Below are positions 1 to 7,624 of a stretch of 41,854 nucleotides of DNA, piece after piece. Position 1 is the stretch's first letter, and the number at the start of each line of letters is the position of its first letter. Source of the DNA: Akkermansia sp. (GTDB taxonomy: Bacteria; Verrucomicrobiota; Verrucomicrobiia; Verrucomicrobiales; Akkermansiaceae); contig JAGBDZ010000110.1 in NCBI GenBank assembly GCA_017937215.1, forward strand, positions 1-41,854, given 5' to 3'. The notes beneath the pieces were generated by a model, which worked only from the letters and a program-made list of their open reading frames with translations, had not been told where the DNA came from and made no database searches. The position numbers and the translations under genes are program-made.

Positions 1-64
1 AAGCAACGATTTTCCGTCTCCGGGCTTACGCCCTACGCCGTGACTGGCTGCCGCCCACTCACTA

Positions 65-209
65 CGTTCGGGGCTCAGATAAATTTTTGAGCTAACCCGG
101 GGTTCCGCGACTACGTCGCTCCACCCCGCGCTACTGGCTGGCGCCCTCCGGGCTCAGAATTCCGCGCACTACGTGCGCCTGTATGGGCTCTGCAAATTCC
201 AATTTGTCG
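65..209. repeat. Left copy of a 145-bp inverted terminal repeat of the window
   Basis: The reverse complement of this segment recurs at 41710-41854 with only three mismatches over 145 bp. Similarity stops abruptly after position 209; on the other side it runs to the physical end of the window, so the full unit may be longer (positions 1-64 look like more of the same). The segment is rich in small hairpins: 5-bp arms at 107-111/115-119 and 6-bp arms at 164-169/173-178, both with loop TAC, and a palindromic CAAATT-CC-AATTTG near its inner edge. No reading frame of conviction is present. It is probably a dispersed genomic repeat at which an assembly ended. What produces it is unknown. Confidence 0.85.
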
Positions 210-308
210 AGCAGATAGGGCCTTCTTCCAAAATGTTGCTGATGTTTCTATAGCTTACCAAATCTTTGGGATACGTGTGGCTTGGTATATAAAAATTGAA
301 ATCAGCAT

Positions 309-337
309 TTGCAAATTCAGGTATTGTGGTGTAGTAT
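309..337 (+). promoter_or_regulatory. Promoter of glgB, leaderless type
   Basis: TTGCAA (309-314), 17-bp spacer, TAGTAT (332-337). The -10 element ends 6 nt before the ATG at 344, so transcription should begin at or next to the start codon. There is room for no Shine-Dalgarno sequence. The stretch 210-308 shows nothing else. Confidence 0.55.
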
Positions 338-343
338 AAGGCT

Positions 344-2365
344 ATGCGCCGCTCCCCAATACCCGGATTAGTGCTGGCCGATGGCTGGCTGGCTCCCTTT
401 GAACGCGAAATCAAGGGGCGTATGAGGCTGTACGATGCTCAGTTGGAGCGCATCTGCCGCCGCCATGGCTCGCTGATGGATTTTGCTCATGCTTACACCC
501 GCATGGGCTTCAACCGCGATATCGCCACCGGCGAATGGGTCTACCGGGAGTGGGCACCGGGTGCTCGCGCCATGTACCTTATCGGCGATTTCAATTTCTG
601 GAATCGCGAGGCCAATCCCATGACCCGCGATGCGAATGGCGTGTGGGAGCTGCGTCTGCCGGCAGATGCACTGAAGCATGGCCAGCATGTCAAGGTTCAT
701 GTGGTGGGCGCGGATAATGCGCACCACGACCGCATGCCCGCCTGGATTCGCTACACTGAGCAGGATGCTGCCACCTTTGATTACAGCGGCATCATCTGGG
801 AACCCGCCAAACCGTACAAATGGAAGAATACCCGCTGGAATCCGGCGAATGTCAAGACTCCGTTCATCTACGAGACTCATGTGGGCATGGCGGGGGAAGA
901 GGGCCGCATCCACAGCTACCGCGAGTTTGCGGATGAGGTGCTGCCGCGTGTGGCGAAGCTGGGGTATAACGTGGTGCAGATTATGGCGATTCAGGAGCAC
1001 CCGTACTACGGCTCCTTCGGCTACCATGTTTCCTCCTTCTTTGCGCCCTGCAACCGCTTCGGCACGCCGGAGGATTTGAAGTACCTCATCGATACCGCTC
1101 ACGGGCTCGGCATTGCCGTGTTGCTGGATGTGGTGCATTCCCACGCGGTCAAGAATATGGCCGAAGGGCTGAACAATTTTGACGGTTCCGGTGGTCAGTA
1201 TTTCTGCGCCGGCGAGCGCGACAGTATGCACCCGGACTGGGACAGCTGCCTTTTCGACTACGGCAAGGAGGAAGTGCTGCAGTTCCTGCTCAGCAACCTG
1301 CGCTGGTGGCTGGAGGAATTCCGCTTCGATGGTTTCCGCTTCGATGGCGTGACCAGCATGCTCTACCTGCACCACGGCCACGAACCCTTTACCGACCTGG
1401 GTTGCTACTTCAACACGCAGGTGAACCTGAGCGCGGTGACCTACTTGCAGCTGGCGGCTACGCTGGTGCAGCAGGTGCGTCCCGGTGCCTTTGCCATTGC
1501 AGAGGATATGAGCGGCATGCCGGGGCTCTGCCGCCCGGTGGATGAAGGCGGCTTCGGCTTCACCCACCGTCTGGCCATGGGGCTGCCGGATTACTGGATT
1601 AAGCTGCTCAAGGAGAAGAAAGACGAGGAATGGAGCGTGGGCGATATCTGGTACACCCTCATCAACCGCCGCTATGGCGAAGCCAATATCGCCTATGCCG
1701 AAAGCCACGACCAGGCCCTGGTGGGTGATAAGACAATCGCTTTCCGCCTGATGGATGCCGAGATGTACACCCACATGAGCTGCGATACGCCCAGCGTCAT
1801 TATCGACCGCGGCATGGCGCTGCACAAGATGATTCGCCTGGCCACGCTGGCCGCCGGTGGCGAGGGCTGGCTCAATTTCATGGGCAATGAGTTCGGTCAC
1901 CCGGAGTGGATTGACTTCCCCCGCGAGGGCAACGGCAATTCCTACCAGTACTGCCGCCGCCAGTGGAGTCTGGTGGACAATAAGCTGCTGCGTTACCGTT
2001 TCCTTAATGAGTTTGACCGCGCCATGCTGGAGCTCGCCAAACGCTGCGATTTGCTTGCCGCCCGCCCGGCGCGCCCGCTGAATATGGACGAGGAGAACCA
2101 GGTGATGGCTTTCGAGCGCAGCGGACTCCTCTTCGTGTTCAACTGGAGCGGGACCCGCGCCATTCCGGATTACAAGCTGCCCGCCCCCAAGGCTGGGGAA
2201 TGGAAAGTGGTGCTGGATTCGGATGAAGCCCGCTTCGGCGGCTTTGCCCGCCAGGACCACAGCGTGCATCATTTCACAGACAAGACCCAGCAGCTCTCCC
2301 TCTACCTGCTGCCGCGCACCGTCATGGTGCTGGCTCCCGCTTTCCGCGGCGGCAGACCGTTCTGA
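344..2365 (+). CDS. glgB: 1,4-alpha-glucan branching enzyme, eukaryote-type (GH13_8-like)
   Basis: Makes the alpha-1,6 branch points of glycogen by cutting an alpha-1,4 chain and transferring it. The 673-residue protein has an N-terminal CBM48-like beta-sandwich (about 60-125, containing GDFNFW), a GH13 barrel and a C-terminal beta domain. Catalytic residues are visible: nucleophile Asp334 in FRFDGV, acid/base Glu387 in AIAED, and Asp456 in ESHDQ. The motifs YGSFGYHVSSFFAP and WLNFMGNEFGHPEW follow the plant/animal/fungal branching enzyme pattern rather than classical bacterial GlgB. No other glycogen gene is adjacent. The start is set by the promoter whose -10 lies 6 nt upstream. A membrane protein gene follows 6 nt after the stop and is probably cotranscribed. 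Confidence 0.95.
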   Translation: MRRSPIPGLVLADGWLAPFEREIKGRMRLYDAQLERICRRHGSLMDFAHAYTRMGFNRDIATGEWVYREWAPGARAMYLIGDFNFWNREANPMTRDANGVWELRLPADALKHGQHVKVHVVGADNAHHDRMPAWIRYTEQDAATFDYSGIIWEPAKPYKWKNTRWNPANVKTPFIYETHVGMAGEEGRIHSYREFADEVLPRVAKLGYNVVQIMAIQEHPYYGSFGYHVSSFFAPCNRFGTPEDLKYLIDTAHGLGIAVLLDVVHSHAVKNMAEGLNNFDGSGGQYFCAGERDSMHPDWDSCLFDYGKEEVLQFLLSNLRWWLEEFRFDGFRFDGVTSMLYLHHGHEPFTDLGCYFNTQVNLSAVTYLQLAATLVQQVRPGAFAIAEDMSGMPGLCRPVDEGGFGFTHRLAMGLPDYWIKLLKEKKDEEWSVGDIWYTLINRRYGEANIAYAESHDQALVGDKTIAFRLMDAEMYTHMSCDTPSVIIDRGMALHKMIRLATLAAGGEGWLNFMGNEFGHPEWIDFPREGNGNSYQYCRRQWSLVDNKLLRYRFLNEFDRAMLELAKRCDLLAARPARPLNMDEENQVMAFERSGLLFVFNWSGTRAIPDYKLPAPKAGEWKVVLDSDEARFGGFARQDHSVHHFTDKTQQLSLYLLPRTVMVLAPAFRGGRPF

Positions 2366-2371
2366 TTTACT

Positions 2372-3103
2372 ATGACATTGCTCTTTGCCACCCTCTGTGT
2401 TCTTGCGGCTGTGGGAAGCATGGGCGTTTCCCTCTGGTTCGGCGCGCAGTGGCTGCTCGGCACTTGCCCTGCGGCAGATGCCCTGTATCCCTTTACGCTG
2501 GGGCAGCTGGGCTTTGTCTTTTTGTTGCTCATCGGCTTGGTGCTGCACCAGAATCATACAGGAAGCGAACAATTCTCCAGAGGGATTCAATGGCTGGTTG
2601 TGGTGCTGTTTGCGGAAGTAGGTGTGGGGGTGGCCGGTTATGCCGCTTATTCGGCGTGGCTCCATGCGGAGCTGAAAAAGAACGGAGTGGCTGCCGAGGC
2701 GGTGGTATACCAGTTCGAATATTCCTCTGACTGGGCGGATGATTTTCCCTCTGAGGATTGCTATGTCTGCTATCGCTTTACAGCAGCAGATGGCAGAGTA
2801 TACAAGGGGAAGACCCAATTTACCGTTGGGGAGAAACAGGTTGATATCCCCGGCAAAATCCGGGTAGGAGGGCCTCATCCTGTCGGGCAGACGTACAAAA
2901 GGGGTAGCCGTATTCCGGTATTGTACCAGGCAGATAACCCGGACTGCCACATCGTGAATACCATGGAGCAGGAGTGGGGCTCCTGCGCGGTGCTGGTGTT
3001 GGTGTCGCTTGCGGCGTTCGCTCTGTCCGTTTATGCCGCGCGGTATGCTCTGGGGTATCATGAGAAGAAACATAGGGAAAAAGATGTTAGACTTCATTTT
3101 TGA
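2372..3103 (+). CDS. DUF3592-like membrane protein
   Basis: A 243-residue inner-membrane protein of unknown function. Hydrophobic segments lie near residues 3-28, 46-62, 75-97 and 207-228. Between the third and fourth is a soluble, beta-rich part (about 105-195) with the order seen in DUF3592 proteins: a YQFEYSSD strand, a YRFTAADGRVYKG hairpin, then PVLYQADNPD, which resembles the G-x-V-x-V-x-Y-x-P-x-x-P ending of that family. The family call is from memory of this pattern. It starts 6 nt after glgB, so it is likely translated from the same mRNA, but nothing visible ties it to glycogen metabolism. Confidence 0.7.
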   Translation: MTLLFATLCVLAAVGSMGVSLWFGAQWLLGTCPAADALYPFTLGQLGFVFLLLIGLVLHQNHTGSEQFSRGIQWLVVVLFAEVGVGVAGYAAYSAWLHAELKKNGVAAEAVVYQFEYSSDWADDFPSEDCYVCYRFTAADGRVYKGKTQFTVGEKQVDIPGKIRVGGPHPVGQTYKRGSRIPVLYQADNPDCHIVNTMEQEWGSCAVLVLVSLAAFALSVYAARYALGYHEKKHREKDVRLHF

Positions 3104-3178
3104 AATGCTGGGCGAAATGCTCTCAAAGCGCGTTACCGCTCATGCCTGACCAGGCGTAACACATCACGATTCTGATAA

Positions 3179-3200
3179 AATCCCACATGAAAGCGGGATT
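3179..3200 (+). terminator. Weak hairpin after the glgB operon
   Basis: AATCCC (3179-3184) pairs with GGGATT (3195-3200), followed only by ATTAG rather than a true T-run. It is the best termination candidate between the DUF3592-like gene and the next promoter. A second imperfect inverted repeat, GTTAC(C)GC with GCGTAAC, lies at 3132-3160. Confidence 0.3.
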
Positions 3201-3207
3201 ATTAGCA

Positions 3208-3236
3208 TTGACATATTGCAATCACTTTGTTAGCAT
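3208..3236 (+). promoter_or_regulatory. Promoter of the secreted thioredoxin-fold gene, leaderless type
   Basis: Perfect -35 TTGACA (3208-3213), 17-bp spacer, TAGCAT (3231-3236). The -10 ends 6 nt before the ATG at 3243. The GAGG at 3237-3240 looks like a Shine-Dalgarno but lies between the -10 and the start codon, mostly upstream of the expected +1. Confidence 0.7.
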
Positions 3237-3242
3237 GAGGGC

Positions 3243-3875
3243 ATGAAGTTACGTTCCCTTTTCTATACGTTCTGGCTGCTGCTTTCCGGTTTTTGCCTGA
3301 TGGGTCTTCCTGTTCATGCCGATGACGATGCTGCGGAAGAGCAGGTGGAGTCCGATGAGGATACGCCGCGCAAGAAGAAGGGTAAAAAGAAGAGCAAGAA
3401 GAAGGGTAAGGCGTCCAAGTCCGAAGCGGACGCGAAAGAAGACACCAAGCCTGCAGTGCTGGCCGCCCTGGAGAAGTTCAAGGTGCACAATGCCAAGGTG
3501 AACACCAAGGCAGAGATTTATATTTACCTGTACTCTGCCAGCTGGTGCAGGTTCTGTCAGGAATGTATGCCTGTGGCTGTTGAGCAATACAAGAAAATGA
3601 AAGCGAGCCGCAAAGCGGAGATTATCGTCATCGGCGGTGATAAATCGGAAAAAGAGGCCGTCAAATACCTGAAATCATACAAATTAAAGACGCCCGGCAT
3701 CATGTTCGAGGAGCTCAAGGCTACCAATTTTCAGGGACTGCCTGGATGTGGCATGCCTGGGTTCCCTGCTGTCACGGTGGTGTCAAAGGATGGTCAGATG
3801 CTCGCAAATGTGGTCGGAGCCGGACAGGTGAAAGAGGTCCTTGCTAACTGGAAGCAGTACGCCGGCGTCAAATAA
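3243..3875 (+). CDS. Secreted thioredoxin-fold protein with Lys-rich linker
   Basis: 210 residues. Residues 1-26 form a signal peptide ending VHA. Residues 27-70 are low complexity, first acidic and then very Lys-rich (KKKGKKKSKKKGK). A thioredoxin fold follows from about 76 to the end, with the redox motif SASWCRFCQEC (CxxC at 102 and 105, plus a third Cys at 108). The thioredoxin cis-Pro is probably the Pro of GMPGFPAVTVV. A role in disulfide chemistry outside the cytoplasm is likely; the partner is unknown. It resembles the gene at 23869-24558 in layout (signal peptide, charged linker, thioredoxin-like domain), but that one lacks the cysteines. It is a single-gene unit with its own promoter and a strong terminator. 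Confidence 0.85.
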   Translation: MKLRSLFYTFWLLLSGFCLMGLPVHADDDAAEEQVESDEDTPRKKKGKKKSKKKGKASKSEADAKEDTKPAVLAALEKFKVHNAKVNTKAEIYIYLYSASWCRFCQECMPVAVEQYKKMKASRKAEIIVIGGDKSEKEAVKYLKSYKLKTPGIMFEELKATNFQGLPGCGMPGFPAVTVVSKDGQMLANVVGAGQVKEVLANWKQYAGVK

Positions 3876-3895
3876 ATTATCTTTTTGAACCCCCA

Positions 3896-3930
3896 AAAAG
3901 CACTGAGACGCCAGCCTCAGTGCTTTTTTT
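3896..3930. terminator. Bidirectional terminator
   Basis: AAAAGCACTGAG and CTCAGTGCTTTT form a stem of about 12 bp around an 8-nt loop, with T-runs on both strands. It serves the thioredoxin gene (+) and the gltX-queA-DUF805 operon (-), whose last stop is at 3939. Confidence 0.92.
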
Positions 3931-3938
3931 GTGTGGAT

Positions 3939-4304
3939 TTACCGCTGCCGGCGTGGAAGCAGGAGCATGATGAGCTGCAGAATCCAGCCGTAGGGCGGGA
4001 AGAAGAACATCAGCGCGAAGATAAGCAGCTTGGGGTACAGAGCAAAGCCGATATCATTCAATCGCCGCCAGATGGCACCGAGGAAGAAGGAAATGAGCAG
4101 CAGGTGAATGAGCACCGAGCCGATGACACTCCAGGCAATGCCGGTGTTCCCGACCTCGGTCCCGAAAATCAGGTAGCTGATGCCGCCGCCGGCGAGGGGG
4201 AACCAGATTTTCGGCAGCAGATAGACCCAGAGCCAGTAGACAAGGAAATCGCGGCGGCTGAGTCTGCCGTGAAAGTTGTAGAGTCTGGCAAGGGGATTTT
4301 TCAT
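3939..4304 (-). CDS. DUF805-family membrane protein
   Basis: About 121 residues beginning MKNPLARLYNFHGRLSRRDF. The N-terminal FxGRxSRxxF signature followed by hydrophobic segments is typical of DUF805 (YhaH-like) inner-membrane proteins, whose function is unknown. Three or four hydrophobic stretches are visible (residues ~18-35, 50-75, 90-115). A longer frame exists upstream, but it would overlap queA heavily and lacks the conserved beginning. The chosen ATG overlaps the queA stop codon by one base (TAATG), which suggests translational coupling. It is the last gene of the gltX operon. Confidence 0.85.
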   Translation of the reverse strand: MKNPLARLYNFHGRLSRRDFLVYWLWVYLLPKIWFPLAGGGISYLIFGTEVGNTGIAWSVIGSVLIHLLLISFFLGAIWRRLNDIGFALYPKLLIFALMFFFPPYGWILQLIMLLLPRRQR

Positions 4305-5281
4305 TATACGATGAGCATGCAGTCGCCGTAGGAGAAGAAGCGGTAGCGCTGCTCCACAGCCTGGCGGTAGGCATCCATGATGAGCTCCTTGCCTGCAAAG
4401 GCGCACACCAGCATGATGAGTGTGCTCTGCGGCAGGTGGAAGTTGGTAAGCAAGGCCCCGGTGGTCTTGAATTCGTAACCGGGATAGATGAAGATATCCG
4501 TATCGCCGCTGGTGGCGGGCAGGGGGGTACCGTGGCGTGTAGCCAGAGTTTCCAGCACTCGCACGCTGGTGGTGCCCACGGCTACCACTCGTTTGGCCGC
4601 GGCGATGGCATCGGCCGTTTCCTGCGGCATCACGAAGCTTTCTCGGTGCATGTGGTGGTCGGCCACATTTTCCACCTTCACCGGGCGGAAGGTGCCCACA
4701 CCCACGTGCAGGGTCACGAAGCTGTGCGGCAGTTTGGCGAGAATCTCCGGGGTGAAGTGCAGACCTGCCGTGGGGGCGGCGATGGCGCCCTCATGCTCGG
4801 CGTAGACGGTCTGGTAGCGTTCCTTGTCCGCAGGTTCGCTTTCGCGGTTCATGTAGTGCGGCAGAGCTAAGCGCCCATAAACTTCAGGGTCTACGAATTT
4901 ATCCCAGCGGATGTAGCGGTAGCCCTCGTCATCGATGCTTTCGACGGTGCCGGTGGCATCGCCCACCTGCACGGTGCGGCCCACCTTCATTTTTTTGCCA
5001 GGGCGCACCAGGCATTTCCAGACCAGTTCCTGCGCGAGTCCTGCGCGTACGAGTTCGATACCACCGTCGTTGCTGAAGTAGCGGGCGGGCACCACTTTGG
5101 TGTTGTTGAGCACAAAGTGGTCACCGGGCTGCACATATTCCAGGATGTCGTGGAAATGGCGGTGCTCGATGAGCCCGGTATCGCGGTGCACGACCAGCAT
5201 GCGGCTCGCTGCGCGATCCGGCAGCGGGCGGTCGGCAATCAGCTCTTCAGGCAGGTGGTAATCGAAATCGATGGTACGCAT
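4304..5281 (-). CDS. queA: S-adenosylmethionine:tRNA ribosyltransferase-isomerase
   Basis: Transfers and isomerises the ribosyl group of SAM onto 7-aminomethyl-7-deazaguanine in tRNA to give epoxyqueuosine, the penultimate step of queuosine synthesis. The 325-residue length fits the family. Diagnostic stretches are the N-terminal FDYHLPEELIADRPL, RDTGLIEHRHFHDI, DHFVLNNTKVVPAR, the central AAPTAGLHFT, HVGVGTFRPV and the C-terminal LTNFHLPQSTLIMLV. It lies 17 nt after gltX and overlaps the DUF805 start by one base. Grouping with gltX makes a tRNA-related operon. Confidence 0.97.
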   Translation of the reverse strand: MRTIDFDYHLPEELIADRPLPDRAASRMLVVHRDTGLIEHRHFHDILEYVQPGDHFVLNNTKVVPARYFSNDGGIELVRAGLAQELVWKCLVRPGKKMKVGRTVQVGDATGTVESIDDEGYRYIRWDKFVDPEVYGRLALPHYMNRESEPADKERYQTVYAEHEGAIAAPTAGLHFTPEILAKLPHSFVTLHVGVGTFRPVKVENVADHHMHRESFVMPQETADAIAAAKRVVAVGTTSVRVLETLATRHGTPLPATSGDTDIFIYPGYEFKTTGALLTNFHLPQSTLIMLVCAFAGKELIMDAYRQAVEQRYRFFSYGDCMLIV

Positions 5282-5298
5282 GGGCGGCCTGTCAGGAA

Positions 5299-6654
5299 TC
5301 AGCAGGGGAAGATTTCGATGCGGCGCAGCACTTCATCGCGACCGAGGGTCTGCATGACCACATCGATGCCGGGGCCGGCGTGGCAGCCGGTCAGAGCCAT
5401 GCGCAGCGGGAACATCATGGCGCCCACCTTCACACCGTTGGCCTTGGCCAGCGGCTTCACAATCTGGAAAGCAGCCTCACCGCTCCATTCCTCAATGCCC
5501 TTGGCGGCATCCACAAAGAGGTTCAGCATCTCGCGGGCGTTCTCCTGCAGCTTGGCCATGGATTCCTCCTCGTATTCGAGGGTCTGTACCCACTTCACCC
5601 AGGCGGGAGTCTCGCTGAGCAGCTGCACCTTGGTCTGCACGGCGGGCAGCAGCTCACGCAGCTGGGCGGTATCTTCCAGCCCGGCCTTGGTGCAGAAGGG
5701 CATGGAAAGCTCCACGAACTTCTCGGGCGCAAGGCGCATGATGTGCTGCTGGTTCATCCACTTGCACTTGGTGATATCAAACTTGGCGGCGGCGCGGTTC
5801 ACGTTCTCCAGGGAGAAGAGGTTGATGAGCTCATCCTTGGTGAAGACCTCGTCATCGCTCTTGGGGCTCCAGCCAAGCAGGGCAATGAAGTTCACCACGG
5901 CATCCGGCAGGAAGCCTTCCTCCGGGTAGTTGCCGAGCTGGGCTCCCACGTCGCGCTTGCTCATCTTGGACCCGTCCGGGTTCTGGATGAGCGGGATGTG
6001 GGCGTACACGGGCGGCTCCACGCCGAAGGCGTCGAAGAGCTGCAGGTGCTTGAAGGTGTTCATGATGTGGTCCTCACCGCGGATGACGTGGGTAATCTTC
6101 ATCTCGATATCGTCCACCACGTTCACCAGGTGGAAGATGTAGGAACCATCCGTGCGCTTCACCACCATATCCGGGGTGTTGTCCACGTTGTTGTAGTCCA
6201 CGGAGATATCGCCGCAGACCATATCATGCAGGGTCATCACGCCTTCGCGCTTGAAGCGGAAGCGCCACACGGTGCCTTCGCTGGTGCCGGGGATTTCATC
6301 GCCGTTCTTGTCGCGCTTGTTGGGAGCGGGGCATTCGTACACGCGGCCCATCTCCACAAGCTTCTGGAAATAGCGGTCGTAGATATCCTTGCGCTGGCTC
6401 TGGAAGTAGGGAGCATAGTCGCCACCCTTGCCCTCGCCTTCGTCCCAGTCGAGCCCCAGCCAGCTCATGCCGGTGAAGATGGCCTTCATGGCGTCTTCCA
6501 CGTGGCGTTCCTGGTCGGTGTCTTCGATGCGGAGCACGAAGGTGCCACCCATCTTGCGGGTGAAAAGATAGTTGAACAGAGCGGTACGGGCACCACCGAT
6601 GTGCAGATAGCCGGTGGGCGAAGGGGCAAAGCGTGTGCGTACGTGCGTTGACAT
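5299..6654 (-). CDS. gltX: Glutamyl-tRNA synthetase
   Basis: Class I synthetase charging tRNA with glutamate. The 451-residue protein begins MSTHVRTRFAPSPTGYLHIGG, with the HIGH-type motif (HIGG) at 18-21. The second signature KMSKR is at 230-234, and RGEDHIMNT is also conserved. The C-terminal half is the helical anticodon-binding region. An ATG 15 nt further upstream (6669) is in frame but lies upstream of the -10 element TATAAG (6661-6666), so it cannot be on the mRNA. The 6654 start sits 6 nt after that -10. It is the first gene of the gltX-queA-DUF805 operon. Confidence 0.97.
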   Translation of the reverse strand: MSTHVRTRFAPSPTGYLHIGGARTALFNYLFTRKMGGTFVLRIEDTDQERHVEDAMKAIFTGMSWLGLDWDEGEGKGGDYAPYFQSQRKDIYDRYFQKLVEMGRVYECPAPNKRDKNGDEIPGTSEGTVWRFRFKREGVMTLHDMVCGDISVDYNNVDNTPDMVVKRTDGSYIFHLVNVVDDIEMKITHVIRGEDHIMNTFKHLQLFDAFGVEPPVYAHIPLIQNPDGSKMSKRDVGAQLGNYPEEGFLPDAVVNFIALLGWSPKSDDEVFTKDELINLFSLENVNRAAAKFDITKCKWMNQQHIMRLAPEKFVELSMPFCTKAGLEDTAQLRELLPAVQTKVQLLSETPAWVKWVQTLEYEEESMAKLQENAREMLNLFVDAAKGIEEWSGEAAFQIVKPLAKANGVKVGAMMFPLRMALTGCHAGPGIDVVMQTLGRDEVLRRIEIFPC

Positions 6655-6660
6655 GCGCGC

Positions 6661-6689
6661 CTTATACACCTAATCGCCCGAATTTTCAA
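6661..6689 (-). promoter_or_regulatory. Promoter of gltX operon, leaderless type
   Basis: Reading leftward: TTGAAA (6684-6689), 17-bp spacer, TATAAG (6661-6666), then 6 nt to the ATG at 6654. It fixes the gltX start and predicts an mRNA with essentially no 5' leader. Confidence 0.7.
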
Positions 6690-6724
6690 GCCCAATCGAC
6701 CACAATGACGACAATATGGTGGAT

Positions 6725-7216
6725 TTATTGCACCCGGAATCGCAGGTAACACCAGAGCATCAGGCAGACAATGGCGCCGAAGAGAAAGTATTCTGAGCAG
6801 ATTCCCCCATAGAGCAACAACACGGCAGTCCCGATGAGCAGGGTGGAAAGCAGACTTCGGATACGGTGGTGAATGGTGCGTTTCTTCCATATCCGCCAGA
6901 AGGCACGACGACTCAGCACAGCGGTCCAGAGTGACATGAGCGCCGCCGCAAAACAGAAGAGCCCACCGAAGATGCTGCGTTCCTCTCCGTAAAACAACTG
7001 GTTGACCGCCATCGCTGTCTGGAAAAGCCAGCTGATGCCGAACTCCAGGCAGATGAGCGCATAGCCGGCCAGACAGAACCAGCGGGAGCAGCCTTCCTCC
7101 AGGAGCACCAGCGCTTCTCGTACACTCTGGCGGTTGAAGATATATGCTGGCAGCAGACAGAAAAAGGCAATAGCGAAGGCTGGGATTGTAGCAGCTGTAA
7201 ACAGGATGATCAACAT
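6725..7216 (-). CDS. Hypothetical membrane protein
   Basis: 163 residues, not recognised. It has about four hydrophobic segments: an N-terminal one (1-27, LIILFTAATIPAFAIAFF), one around 46-66, one around 76-97, and a C-terminal pair between about 120 and 158 separated by a short loop. Basic residues lie between the segments. It follows the neighbouring small membrane protein gene by 3 nt and is the last gene of the Rrf2-GH110 operon. No catalytic motif is seen; a membrane accessory role for the operon is only a guess. Confidence 0.6.
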   Translation of the reverse strand: MLIILFTAATIPAFAIAFFCLLPAYIFNRQSVREALVLLEEGCSRWFCLAGYALICLEFGISWLFQTAMAVNQLFYGEERSIFGGLFCFAAALMSLWTAVLSRRAFWRIWKKRTIHHRIRSLLSTLLIGTAVLLLYGGICSEYFLFGAIVCLMLWCYLRFRVQ

Positions 7217-7219
7217 ATC

Positions 7220-7621
7220 TCAGGCTAAGTAAATGATAGCCGGCAGCAAGCCGAGGAAGTAGAGAATCAGCAGTATGAAATCCACCTCCTTACGGGCATA
7301 TGCATAGCCTATGCCCAGTGGCAGCAGCGCCGGCAGACTCAGGGGCAGAAGGATGGTCGCATAGCTTTCGTGCCCGCAGATTCCATGCCAGCCCATGCTG
7401 AGCGGGTACCAGAGCACAAGCCCCGCCAGCAGCACAAGCAGGGTGGATTTCCGCCTGACCGAAGCCAGCATAAGAATAGCGAACAGTACAGCGCACCATG
7501 GATACAGCTGCTTCAGCATGGTGATACCCTCAGGGTGACAGGACTCCGCAGGTGATGCCACCAGGAGCCATGCTCCGGTTACTGCCGGAATTGCCACGGT
7601 GATGCCACTGAACCACTTCAT
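7220..7621 (-). CDS. Hypothetical membrane protein
   Basis: 133 residues, not recognised. The first segment (about 6-24, ITVAIPAVTGAWLLVASPA) may be a signal anchor, followed by hydrophobic stretches near 40-53, 58-75, 85-105 and 113-132. It starts 3 nt after the GH110 stop and ends 3 nt before the next membrane gene, so the four genes 9782-6725 look like one transcript. No conserved motif was identified. Confidence 0.6.
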   Translation of the reverse strand: MKWFSGITVAIPAVTGAWLLVASPAESCHPEGITMLKQLYPWCAVLFAILMLASVRRKSTLLVLLAGLVLWYPLSMGWHGICGHESYATILLPLSLPALLPLGIGYAYARKEVDFILLILYFLGLLPAIIYLA

Positions 7622-7624
7622 GCC

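Noticed and set aside
1..209. CRISPR array or integron attC array at the ends
   Set aside because: The repeated hairpins are not evenly spaced, have no spacer-repeat periodicity, and lack attC core sites and an integron integrase.
169..414. Small minus-strand frame of 81 codons over the left repeat (and a 61-codon one at 41561-41746 over the right)
   Set aside because: The frames run through the repeat and into promoter DNA. Similar short peptides at repeat copies are expected by chance; no ribosome site is seen.
368..3097. A 909-codon open frame on the minus strand across glgB and its neighbour
   Set aside because: It is antisense to two well-supported genes, reads as low-complexity His/Ala/Gly-rich protein, and arises from codon bias in GC-rich DNA.
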